Part shown: positions 10,430 through 26,861 of the stretch, one piece after another
Layout of the letters: every line of letters starts with the position of its first letter
Numbering within the stretch: position 1 is the first letter of the stretch
Assembly (NCBI GenBank): GCA_034509495.1
Contig: CM067515.1
Coordinates: 16,147,058-16,211,057, forward strand
DNA: 64,000 nt
Reading direction: 5' to 3'
Origin: Acestrorhynchus altus
Lineage: Eukaryota; Chordata; Actinopteri; Characiformes; Acestrorhynchidae
Notes under the pieces: model-generated
Databases searched by the model: none
The model's input: the letters and a program-made list of their open reading frames with translations, nothing else
What the model was told of the DNA's origin: nothing
Translations under genes and position numbers: made by a program

Positions 10430-12394
10430 TTACTTTGATTGTCACTGGACAATGGCTTCAAGGCACGTGCTAAAGACAGCATCATTAAGAATATATTAAA
10501 GCCATGGGGTAAAATATTGAGGAAAGAAGATGATATATTAAGGCTTCAAAATATTGTATTGAAGCCACACAATCATATATTGTTGTCTGAAAAAAATACT
10601 GTACATTAAGACAACAATATCATGGGATTGTGTTTTGAAGTCAAAATACTGAGGCCACAAAATAATGTACTGAAGCCACATAACAATACACTGAAACTAC
10701 AAAATATGGGCTTAAAATTTTATGGCCACTAAATAATATTAAGGCAACAAAATATATTTCTGAGCCCATGAGTTTTCTGTAAATTGCACACAAATGTATT
10801 AGGTTAAAGCAAGATTTGTTCAATATAAAATCATATAAAGTTACTATCAGACATAGTCTACTATTGGACATATAAAATCTATAGTTAATGTGCTGGAATT
10901 GTCACATAGAGAAATGTATGTTATTTCATAAGACTTGGGGGAGCTCTATAACATGTACAAACCTCTAAATTCTGAACAAATTAACTTTCCATCTAATTAA
11001 CAAGATCATTTCTGAAATACTTGTTTGGATTGCTGGATTTCACTACCAACTCCAGCAGATGAAGGGTTCATTTCTAGATTGGACTGCATGTTCTGGAGGT
11101 AGAGAAGAAATCTTAATGGATGAGAGACACCGCTGTGCAGGCTTAGACGGTGATTTTATGTCGCATTATCCTCCAGCTCCCAAAAAAACCCTTACCAAAA
11201 CCTTAAGCACCTTTGGGTCGTGTGAGGCTAAGACCCTATTCCATTTTAATGATCAAAGGACACCCATCTGCTTTGATGAATCAGCACAATGCAGAAAAAT
11301 ACAACTTTAATCACCCAGCGTCCCACTCATTTGGTGGGGGGGCTTTAAGAAACAGCTTGGCACAGCAGAAAAGGGTTTTCACTTTACTGCGATTACTGGA
11401 GGCACAGTGGATGAGACCACAGGGATATGATAAATATGAAAAAGATCTTCATGCTTTAAAGATACATCCTTTGTATCTCTAAGATTAATGAAAAGTTTCT
11501 ACACTTCTCTTGTAATTTATTTTGGCCCCAAACCATCTACTTATGACATTTATGCATTTTTCACGTGTACCAGAAACATTCCTATATGACCACTCTTCTC
11601 CTTATCTCTTCTGATTGCGTGTTCTATCTTTTAGAACAGGCAGTTTTGGTCACTGTAAATGCAGCTCTTTTATCTTAAAATCTATCAATAAGCAGTGATA
11701 ATGCAACTGTGCTATAGTAATAATACGCTCAAGCCTCGGCCTACGGACTTGTGCCTACGACAGCATTACATTAACGCCATCATCTCACATAATAGCACAA
11801 GCCTCAATTGTATTATTGCTTACATATATATTCTTGCCTCTATAGTAACATTTATATCTGCACTGCTTAAAATCCCTCTCCTCCTGTTCCTCCTCACACA
11901 AAGGAGCAGATATCAGTCCTGCGGCTGGACTAATGCCCTTCTATGGCCCTATCCTGCGCTCATCACGTAACAGCCTGTGTCCTGGTATCTCCTCCGTGCT
12001 CGTAAGACTGTGCTGATAGACACAGCAAAAGCATGTATGGATTTGTCACCCGTATAGGCTGCAGGTACCCCCTCATGCTACCAGCAGTGATGAGGACATT
12101 AGAAAAATGCAAAACTAGAGAAGAATCAGGTCTGTGGCCACAAAATCATTCCCTTTTTGGGGGTTGTCTTGATGTTGCCTCTCTGGTGCACCACTTGTTA
12201 ACCGAAACAAGGAAACCTGATTAAACTGCTTATGCTTCCTATTTGGGTAAACAGATATACCTGAAGTGTAACTGCCTTTGTGATAAACTGCGTTAAATAG
12301 TCCCTTCATTTTTTGAGCAATATATTAAATTCCATGAAAACGCCTGATGGTAATGCAAGTTTGTCATCATCAGTACTGTTTCACAACTCTGGGG

Positions 12395-12426
<32 letters not shown>

Positions 12427-12440
12427 AAAAACCCTTAAAT
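10430..12440. other. Gene-free interval
   Basis: No conserved exon, RNA gene or clear mobile element was recognised. Around 10500-10760 the phrases 'aagccacaa' and 'ttaaggc' recur irregularly, looking like an old tandem duplication of about 20-40 bases. An AAT run of about 27 bases lies at 12395-12422. Confidence 0.5.
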
Positions 12441-12455
12441 CATATGAACCCTTTG

Positions 12456-12461
12456 TTTATT
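12456..12461 (-). terminator. Candidate DOHH polyadenylation signal
   Basis: On the minus strand this reads AATAAA, about 540 bases beyond the DOHH stop codon. It is the first such hexamer I noticed downstream of the gene. A MITE-family fragment lies just next to it (about 12480-12640). Confidence 0.3.
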
Positions 12462-13000
12462 CCGGTATAACAGCAAGCTTGATTAGAACCCCCATTATCT
12501 ACTTCCTTGGGGATGTGTTGACCTTATTGATGCTTCTGTGACTGAATACAATCAAACTTCCCTCACAACAATGTTCCAACATCTAGTGTAAACAGTTTGA
12601 ATGAGCATTTTCATACAAACTATATACAGTATAAGGTAAGCTCATGAATATTCAAATTTACACATTTTTGAATATTCATTTTGAGTCGCCACCTAACTTA
12701 ATAGTCCAGGAAATGTTCATATCAGTTAAAACATTTACTTAAGGCTTTGAAATGGTTTTTAAAAAACACTGAGGGTCAGCGACGATTGAGGGACGAGACT
12801 ATAATCAGAATGACCGTCACCACTGCTGGGTTCCCCAAAATCATCCCCTGATGATTATGTTAAAATGATCTTAACTGGTAGAGAAAGGGTGCAGGTTCTG
12901 CTCAGCTGACAAGATGTGTTTGGGAAACCCAGCCTACAATGGTGCAGGACCTTTGACAACCAATAGTGTTAAAGTGCTAAAAGCAGCAGAGGAGCTGCTC

Positions 13001-17899
<4,899 letters not shown>

Positions 17900-17921
17900 G
17901 AGCTTTCACTGCTTCCGTAGC

Positions 17922-19875
17922 CTGAGGAATATATAGCCGACCACAGGGAGGGTGTGTTGCTTTAGTGTAGAGGCACCACCACAACTGCAGACCAGCTAAA
18001 AGACAATAGGAGTAAATGTAAGAGGTTTCCTTACAAATAGAACAAAAACAAAACAAAAAACAGATAAAGGGGACTTTCCTTGTGCAATTACATTTTTTTG
18101 TTTAGCCACCTAAACCCCTCAGTGAAACTCTACTGTGTTTTGAGTTTATATATTATGTTGATGATGGATTATTTATTTATTTGTTTGTTTTTTGTTTTAT
18201 TATTAGGATCCCTATTATCATATCTCTCTCTTTCTATCTCTCTCTCTCTCTCTGATATATTGTGAAAGAGCAACCAACAAAAAAAAAAAAGTGCACAAAA
18301 ACAAAAAAACCCTGGAAAATTACACTAAACAAACCATTAAAATACTTGAATAAATGAAAAATAACAGTACAAACACTACAGAAAAGGCACGTTCTGCTAC
18401 ATATCTCCAAACCAGCCCACACACACACACACACACACACACACCAGAAAGATCGGTCTGAGGATTTTGTTCTGTGTAGTGAGCTGTGTTTGTTTAGAGT
18501 TTGTTTAGTAGAGTCAGTCTCAAGACAGTCACAACTAAATCCTCAGACAGGGTTTTAGTTTCAGGAGCTGAAATCTCCATCTCTGCAGAAATATACACAG
18601 TATGAGCTGCTGCAGACAGCAGTGCCTCTTTAATGCGACTGTCTCTATTACAGTAAAGCGTTTCATTGGATACTTTAACAGATAAACAGGTGAAGAAACA
18701 CTTACAGAAAGCTCTTTCACTCCTCCACGTTCCTCTCCATGCTGTCACTGCGCTTCTGCACGGCGCCGGATTGTGGATGATGCCCCCTACTGGACTGGAG
18801 TCGACCACCCTCATAATCTACCGTTACAGATCAGTATCAGCTCTTATCAGTATCAGCTCATATCACCTGTATAATATCAGATTACATTACAATTAGGTTC
18901 AGCTCCTTTATTCAACCGTGTGAATCTTTGTGAGCTGATCTAAAGAGAAGAAATGCAAGTTTTTAAGCCCATCCACCACTAGGGGGCATTATTTAGATAC
19001 AGAAATATGGGCTGTAGAAGAAATACCCATTTTTAAAATAAGAGTAGTTTTAATCAAATACAAAAAAGCTAATTTTAATGACCAAAAGTTACTTTTAAAC
19101 CTTTTATTATTTTTATTTATTTATTCACCCCAGCAGTTTCCTCTGAAGTGAACAACACAGCAAATTCAAATATTTTAGTGAGACTCCAACCCACAGGAAG
19201 TGAATGTATTCAGTTTTAAGAGAACTTCTTAGGCATTAGTGAGTAACAGTTAACCACTGGTTTACACATCAGTCTTTGTGAAATGACACAATCATCATGT
19301 GTGTTTTCTGTTGTCTAAAGCAGACAGCTGTAATCGTCTCTCAAGCCCCTTCAACCTGTCGTTCTGTTCAGAGCCCAAGTGCTTGTCCCCAGGCTGGTGT
19401 CACACTAAGACAAAAATGTGTCTGGCCCGGATTTCTAGATTGTGTAAATTTAATTTAGAAAATGATTGTTTCAGCTTTAAGCATTTATGTTTAAGCCCCA
19501 CATTCTCATCACTGCTGTTGGTCTACATGTACCTGCATCAACACCAATCATTACTCAAAATGCTTCAACTTCAACTAACTACAACTTATACACAGATATA
19601 AATAAATAGGTTTGACTTTACCTGACTTTATTTTATTTATGTATTTATGTAGGAGTGTCAGTGCAGTGAGATCAGAACGATTACAGGAAACTGGTAAAGC
19701 AAAAAACGTGTTGTTATTTTAAGACATAATGTTAAATGAAAGGATATTATTTCGATATTAGGCTATTAAGGCTATTTATGAAGTAAATTATTAAATGTTT
19801 AGGTATTAAAATTCATTAATATATTTTAGACTTTTAGTTACAGTTATTACTTTAATAATAAGTTAGCTCCATTCA
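17922..19875. other. DOHH-FZR1 intergenic region
   Basis: DOHH and FZR1 are divergent, so this interval should hold the DOHH 5' UTR exon(s) and promoter. I could not place them. The sequence is AT-rich without a CpG cluster up to about 18.7 kb. A (CA)n run lies at about 18418-18444 and a CT-rich stretch at 18220-18255. No conserved coding exon was seen. Confidence 0.5.
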
Positions 19876-19879
19876 CCCT

Positions 19880-20185
19880 CAGACGTTGAGGACGGTCGAT
19901 CTGGGAAAATTCTGTGTGGAGTTAGCATGTTCTCCCCGTGTTCTCGTGGGTTTCCTCCGTGTACTCCGGATTCCCCCACTGTCCAACGACATGTGCGGTA
20001 GGTGAATTGGTGACTCTAAAGTGGCCCTTAGTGTGTGAATGTGTGTGTGTGTGTGTGTGTGCCCTACAATGGAGTAAGCGCCCTGTCTAGGCTTGTCTCC
20101 TGCCCTTGCGCTCAGAGTTGCCGACTGCCCACCGGCTCCCCCGTGGCCCTATTCAGGAATAAGCGGTATAGAAAAAGGATGGATG
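19880..20185 (+). mobile_element. SINE/LINE-tail element
   Basis: The phrases GGAGTTAGCATGTTCTCCCC, CGTGGGTTTCCTCCGTG, GTGAATTGGTGACTCTAAAG and GTCTCCTGCCCTTGCGC appear in order, ending AAAAAGGATGGATGGA. This is the same class as the minus-strand copy at 2636-2996 but without a clear tRNA head. A TG run lies inside it. Confidence 0.55.
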
Positions 20186-20449
20186 GACGTTGAGGACGGT
20201 CTCACTGGCGCCACCTGGAGTCTTTTTGGGTAAAGTGTCGCTGCTCGTGCCTCCTGCTGGAGAGGCTGGGTCTCTTATATCAGACATTGTTATTTGTGCG
20301 TTTCGTTGGTATACAAGTAAAAAAAAAACAAGTTTAATAAATGTAATAAAATTCCTAAAATTAAACCTACCAAGGAAACATATAAATCAATGAAATAAAA
20401 TTCACCAAAGAAATATTTTTAAAATGTAAAAAATGTAATGTGCAAATAT

Positions 20450-20734
20450 TCACACTCGTCGCGCTAACGGTCGTGTCCCCGTTGTCATGCCAACACGACT
20501 TCCGCTGTTTTGTTTCAAATGTTCGTGACGTCACGGCTCGAACGCTCGCCCACAGTGCATTGCGAGAGCGTCAATTGAAAACACGGCGATCTCTGTGAGT
20601 TAGCAGCGCAGCTAACCCTGCAGAGCAGCCGCGCCGTACAAACACTTTTCCTCCTTCTTCTTCTCATCCTTCTTCTTCTCCTTCTTCTTCTTCTCCTCCA
20701 CCATCTCCAGCTCGGCAAGCTCGGAAGCTCTGAG
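20450..20734 (+). promoter_or_regulatory. Probable FZR1 promoter and first non-coding exon
   Basis: This is a CpG-rich patch in otherwise AT-rich DNA. It holds a perfect CRE palindrome TGACGTCA (20526-20533). A ZNF143-like site, GCCCACAGTGCATTGCG, lies at 20548-20564. A long pyrimidine tract (20648-20712) follows. The exon probably ends with CTCTGAG before the donor GTAGGT at 20735, giving an untranslated first exon about 3.2 kb before the coding exon. The transcription start is not resolved. The position also allows some bidirectional use toward DOHH. Confidence 0.6.
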
Positions 20735-21779
20735 GTAGGTTTGCTGATTTATGTGAGAGTAGAAGAAGCCAGGGCGCTCGCTGTGCTCAGACTCATTAAC
20801 TCACTACCACTCATAACTCAGTCACATACTCACCATCACTCACTAACTCACTATCACTCACTCATAATACATCCAGCAGGAATGTCAGCAGGGTTCCTTC
20901 TGATTAACATCCAGAGACTTCATCTGTGGTGAGAAACAGAACTGGAGGTTCACAGAGCAGAGATCCAACAGCTGAGGACAGTCCTGTTCTCTGGATTCTA
21001 GAGTATGTTCCAGTGTGAGGTTCTGCTCCCTGTGGACACTGAGCAGCTGTCCACCGGACTGAACTCACCACACATAACTAAGCAACCACTTCAGCCTGTC
21101 ACAGGCGCTGTGTTTCATGTATTGGAAAAGGATTGGGAGTCCTGGATTACTCTCAGGACAAACATGCTGGATCTACAAAAATGGAGTTTGATTAAATCAT
21201 GAGTCTTGAGACAATCTAAAGGTTAATTTTCCTCAAAATGCAGTGCCTCAGCCAAGACTTCTGGTATCTGCAGGAGCTGTGAGGCATCACCTGACCTACC
21301 TTCATTAGCAGCATTGATCTTCTGTTTAATAATCAATAATAATAATATTAAAAACAGCAAATGAGACATCAGGTCAGTTCTTTGCTCATTGGTGGCATCA
21401 AGGTAAGGAATTGCGTATGGATAAACAGATGGATATATATGGTAGCCCATTTCTGCCACTTGGAGAAAAAGTTATGAGTCATAATAAAGAGATACTAGAG
21501 ATAAGTCCTCTCATTCACTCCATTATTGCAACTTTTTTATTTGTCGTGTGCAAGACATTTCAGGACATTTGTGCAAGTATGCAAAAGGTGAAGTGTGTTC
21601 TGTATGGAGATGAATATGACAAACAAAATGTTACTGAGGAAAATAAAGTAGAAAGATAACCAGACAAAGGCCACAATTAGTGTTACAATGGCAGTGTAAG
21701 AGAGGACAACTAATGAAGTAACATTGGTGTTAGAACATGGTATATTATATAAATAGGTACACATTCAGACTAATACTGC

Positions 21780-22010
21780 GTAAGCCCCTTTGTGCCCCTG
21801 CAGTAGATTTTACCTTTAGGCATGAATTACTCAGTGTTCACAAGACTTCTGAAGGGGTCCTGTGGTAACTGTCACCCAGACGTTACAGCAGATCCTTTAA
21901 GTCCTGTAAGTGGTGAAGTGGGATCTCCATGAGCCTTAGGAGCTCATGGCTGGCCAGTTTCACCAGTTGTTCCTTGGAGCACTGTTGGTTGGGACTGTCC
22001 ACAGCATACT
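21780..22010 (-). mobile_element. Internally deleted Tc1-like derivative
   Basis: Read on the minus strand it has GCTCCAAGGAACAACTGGTG, GAGCTCCTAAGGCTCATGG, then ACAGGACTTAAAGGATCTGC and CAGTTACCACAGGACCCC. The second half of the set recurs at 27050-27420, where the same two ends are also joined with the transposase core missing. It lies in the FZR1 5' intron. Confidence 0.5.
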
Positions 22011-22919
22011 GGTAACACCCAATAAGACAAACACTTCTGTTATAATAATGCTCTGGGAAGTGTGTGTCTTTAGTGTTTGCAGGTTGGGTTCGCTAGTAAA
22101 CACAAATTTGTTAGTATTGGTCATCCAGTGTGTGAATTCTGTTAAATCAGACAGTTTCAGGGGAAGGTTCAGCAGTAATGATGGATGCACTCTGCTTAAT
22201 CAGTGATTTTGAGTAACATATTGGTGTGTTTGCAGGACCACCTGTTTCTGGGGTGCTGTGAGTGAGCAGGTGCTGTGTGTGAAGAGACTTTTGTCTCTGA
22301 GGTTTTGACCTTTTGCTTGGCTTTTCTTTAACTGCAGTCCATAAAGGCAAGTAAATGTAGAAGAAACCACTTCATTTAGTCCTGACATTTATTTGGTCTG
22401 GAGTTCAGCTGTGTTTGTGGACAGCTCCTCCATTGTTTATGGTGGTCTATGTTCATGCTGCAGGTATACATGTGATGCATTTGCATTTTTCTGTGGGAGT
22501 GGCAACAGTAAAAATACCAACATTGATTCTGACAGAATTATGGTTTGGATCGTATGTGATGTGTATGTCCAAAGATTTGTTGGCAACACGTTTAATAAGT
22601 ACATTTGGCTGCTTTAAGTTGCACCCATTGCTGATACAGAAGCTAATGTGTGTCTAACCCTCAGAAACACTGCTCAGTATTGGCCCAGTGGTCAGAAATG
22701 GGAGCAGATATGGGCTAATAAGAGAAACTGGTGGTTTGCTGTCTGTAAGTGTTGTGATGAAGCTGCATGTTCCCTTTAAAGCAAGCAGCACTCACTAGCT
22801 TGGGGGAAGGGAGAGAGCAAAGGCAGAAGCTGCTAATGTGATTCTTTATTGGATGTTTAGTCAGAGCTAACCAGAGCCATCTAAACTTCTGAGGACTCTT
22901 TAAGAGCTAGCGGGGTTGT

Positions 22920-22975
22920 ATTAAGTGGTGAACCAATTGGCACCATGCCAAGTGCCAGGTTTGGGCAAAAGCAGC
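22920..22975 (+). repeat. MITE-family fragment
   Basis: The phrases GTGAACCAATTGGCACCATG and GTGCCAGGTTTGGG match the interior of the 6955-7362 element. A further piece with TTAAGTTGCACCCATTGCTG is at 22612-22660. Confidence 0.5.
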
Positions 22976-23959
22976 AATAACATAACAAAACCTAATCATA
23001 TTTCCCCTAATTTTGCAGATCAGCAAAAAGGGGAAGACCGATATGAGACAGTAAATTTAGCTTTCAGCATGCAAGGTTTATTACTGCGACATTTGTATTT
23101 GTGACTTTTATTTTGATACTGTTTGCGATGTAGCGGCTCCATGGAGTACTTGCTTTTTTTGGGTTGTGAGGTTGACTTGGGTGAAGATTTCTCCACTTTC
23201 CAATAATTCTGTGTCCATTTGATATTCCCACTCACCTCACTACTAGAACTCTGCTTGATGTGTTGCCTTATAGTTCTTGTTTACAAACAATGTTTTATTT
23301 GTGCTCATGACAGAGCTGTCTGTACACACCACAGCTGCTCAGTCTGTATGTTTTCATTGCTGCTCTACAACGAGACTGAGTGGACTATTACTGTAAAAAG
23401 AACTGCTGCAGTAAAAGTGTATTTCACAATGTTATTGTTAAACTTTGGCGATGATGCCATGGTTAAAATGCACCACGACTGCACAATGTCGCCAAAGAAA
23501 TGACTATTAAATCAGTTGGCAACTAAAGACAGCTTAGTTGTTTACTAAAGCATAGTGGGTAACAGTAGTCTTTTCTGTGGTAGGCTAGGGTTTGAAGCAC
23601 CCTACACTATACCACTGTAGAACTCTACATCCTCCTGCCTGTGTAGCATGATTAATATGGTGACTCAAAATACGAGTCCAAGCTAGATGCATTAAATGTA
23701 AATTAAATGCCTTTATAAATGTATATATTAACTATATATGCACTTGGGCTTACAGCGGGAGCACAGCCTTAGCCATCCAACCCAAGCTGGAAAGTCTGAA
23801 ATGCTTTTCATATACTTTCTCAAAGGGGATCGTGACTCATGTCTGTTCTCATATTGAGATTTTATGTCTCATATCTGTTGATTTGATGTTTGTTTTTCTG
23901 CATCTGTGTGTGCACAGCTATATCTGTCTGGACCTTTTCCTCTCCGACCAGTGACCTCC

Positions 23960-24633
23960 ATGGATCAGGACTATGAGCGCCGACTACTGCGGCAAATAAA
24001 TGTTCAGAATGACAATGCAAGTCCTGTTGTGAGTGTTTAATTTCACACTTCACCCTCATAGATTATGAATGTCACATATCCTTACATACAATAAACACAT
24101 TTTTTTGTAACGGAGAGACTAGTTTAACAGTAGTTCCACTACCATTGTAGTGCACATTGTTCATGGAGGCTTTTGGAAATCATTATTATTGACTTCATTT
24201 CACTACTTGTCATTTCACTGCTTGTCATGTCACATTTCAAATGACTTTTTTCCCCCCATTTCTATGTCAATGTTCCACTTACAGAAAGTCACAGATGTTA
24301 TACGTCACCTGACACCCACCAAATCACCAATGTCCTCACCCAGCAAGCACGGGGATAGATTTATACCATCACGTGCAGGAGCCAACTGGAGTATTAACTT
24401 CCACAGGATTAATGTAAACAATTATTTTTCTTTCTCATTTATACAGTAGCATTCAAGGTGTTTGTTGTAGACCAACAAGGAAGCGATTAACCAAAGTCTC
24501 TCCTGCATCTCAGGCATGGTTTTTTGGTCAAACCTGTTTGGTATCTTTATTCCAAAATAATTAAGATGCAAACCTTGGTATTAAGTTCAAAGAAATTCAC
24601 CCTCCAGATTTAATTAATCTGTGGCACTGAACG

Positions 24634-24707
<74 letters not shown>

Positions 24708-26814
24708 GAATGATTCAGGGATAGGTGCTTCAAATAATCTTGTTTAGAAGGAATATTGTGGAAATATGATATGCAATGTGATTTTTTTTTTTCACAATTA
24801 ACATTTAATTGTTCAACATTTGAAATTATTTTTAACTGTAGCTAGAAAATATATTCAGGCATATTGAAGATATTGATTTTACTTTGCTTTGCTCAGGAAA
24901 ATGAAAAGTCTCCAAGCCAGAATAAAAAAACCAAGGATGCGACCTCAGACACTGGCAAAGGTGAGTTTAATGCTTCTTGTTGACTTTTTATTTATTTATT
25001 TTTTGTCTGCATGAGTTTCTTGAGACATAACTTATGTGTTGGTCTGCTGTTTCCAGTGGATGGTTTGGCATACTCTGCACTGCTGAAAAATGAGCTGCTT
25101 GGAGCAGGCATTGAGAAAGTTCAAGACCCACAGACTGAAGACAGAAGGCTCCAGCCCTCAACACCAGAAAAAAGAAGTCTGTTTAGTGTAAGTCTCATTT
25201 GTTCTTTATGATGCAGTTAATGGTTGTAAGTGAGCTGGAAAACAGCCAGTTTCAAATTAAAATGTTGCTATTTCATGAAAAGCAACACCTAGACCCACCC
25301 TATAGCAGTTCAGTTCCAGTGAATCACACTGTATCATTCAAGTGAAACACTCTTTATAACCTTAAACTGCCAGTCAGAACGGTGCATATTTACATATCCA
25401 TCTCAAGCTCATTTTATGGTAGACATAGCACAGCACATGCAGTAGCATCGGTGATGTAAAAGTGGTGTTCCTTTGTCTTGCATGGGAGCTACAAACTACA
25501 TGTTAAGCTACATTGAGTTGCTTAAATACACTTCGTTGATGAAATTGGAGCATAGCTTTTTAACTGGCTGTTAACATACCTACCATCATTTTGGTAGCAA
25601 GCTTTTTAAAATGTCATCTGTCTAAAATGTCAACAATAGTTTTTGTGGAATACCTACTTTCACCTACAAAATTGCTTTTTGTTGTATTTTGGTCCAAGTT
25701 GTACACTCATTAATTTAACTAGCACTGCATGCATACTTCCAGAAAGAAGTGCTGAAATACAGTACTATTGAGAAGGAAGATGAAGGAAGATGATTAAAAT
25801 TTAGACTGTTTTGGACAATATTTATTAAGTAGGGTCTCTATAAAAGTGACCTTTTATAGTTAATCACATAAAGGGATTAGGCTTGTCCTGGCTTGTCACG
25901 TGAACATGTTTGAATCATTTGCATGTCTCTCAATGTCAAACCTACCCACCTAGTTTCATTTCTGTCTGCTTATTCCTTCTGGTTCAACTATTTATTTTTT
26001 TGATGATGAGTGTATAATACTGCTCGTACTGCATTTTGTAGTGTTTCTGCTTAGAAATGTAAAAACTGTGTCATAAATAAATGCATGCAGTCTTGCAGGA
26101 ATGGCTACATTGATTAGTTTAGGAGTATATTGCTTGTAACGCAACTTGTGAGGTGTGAAATGGGCTTTAAGGCTACAGTAACAAAAACAGCCTGTCTAAG
26201 GGATAGTTTTGGTTCATAATTCTGGTCTTTAATTGATGTTTATTAGCATGAAATGCAGCAAACTGTACTGGGCTTATTAGTTATAGAAAGAAACAGAAAT
26301 CCAAACACTTTTTTATTCATAGATCCATTGCAGATTTGCAACATTGCACGTATCCTGATTAAAACGTCATGTCCTTTTTGTTATTTTGTAGTATTCCTTC
26401 AGCACCAAGAGATCCATGCCTGATGATGGAAACAATGTTTCTCCCTACTCATTATCCCCCGTCAGCAGCAAAAGGTAAACAGCAATTCCCTTTCACTGTA
26501 ACAGCTCATGAAGGTCACAGGGAAGAATAATGTAGTTAAGTCCATTGTGTTCATTGTATCTTACCATTGTTTGTCTGTCTAGTCAAAAGCTGCTCCGTTC
26601 ACCAAGGAAGCCCACTCGCAAAATCTCCAAGATTCCATTTAAAGTGCTTGATGCACCAGAACTACAAGACGATTTCTACCTCAACCTGGTTGACTGGTCA
26701 TCATTAAACGTGCTCAGTGTTGGATTGGGCACTTGTGTGTACTTGTGGAGCGCCTGCACAAGCCAAGTATGTACTACCAGCAGTCTGGTTTTGTCATCCA
26801 AACAATGTTTAGTT

Positions 26815-26861
<47 letters not shown>

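Noticed and set aside
20515..20718. Minus-strand ORF with a long Arg-rich stretch
   Set aside because: It is the complement of the CTT/CTC-rich 5' UTR of FZR1. The composition comes from the pyrimidine tract and there is no domain.
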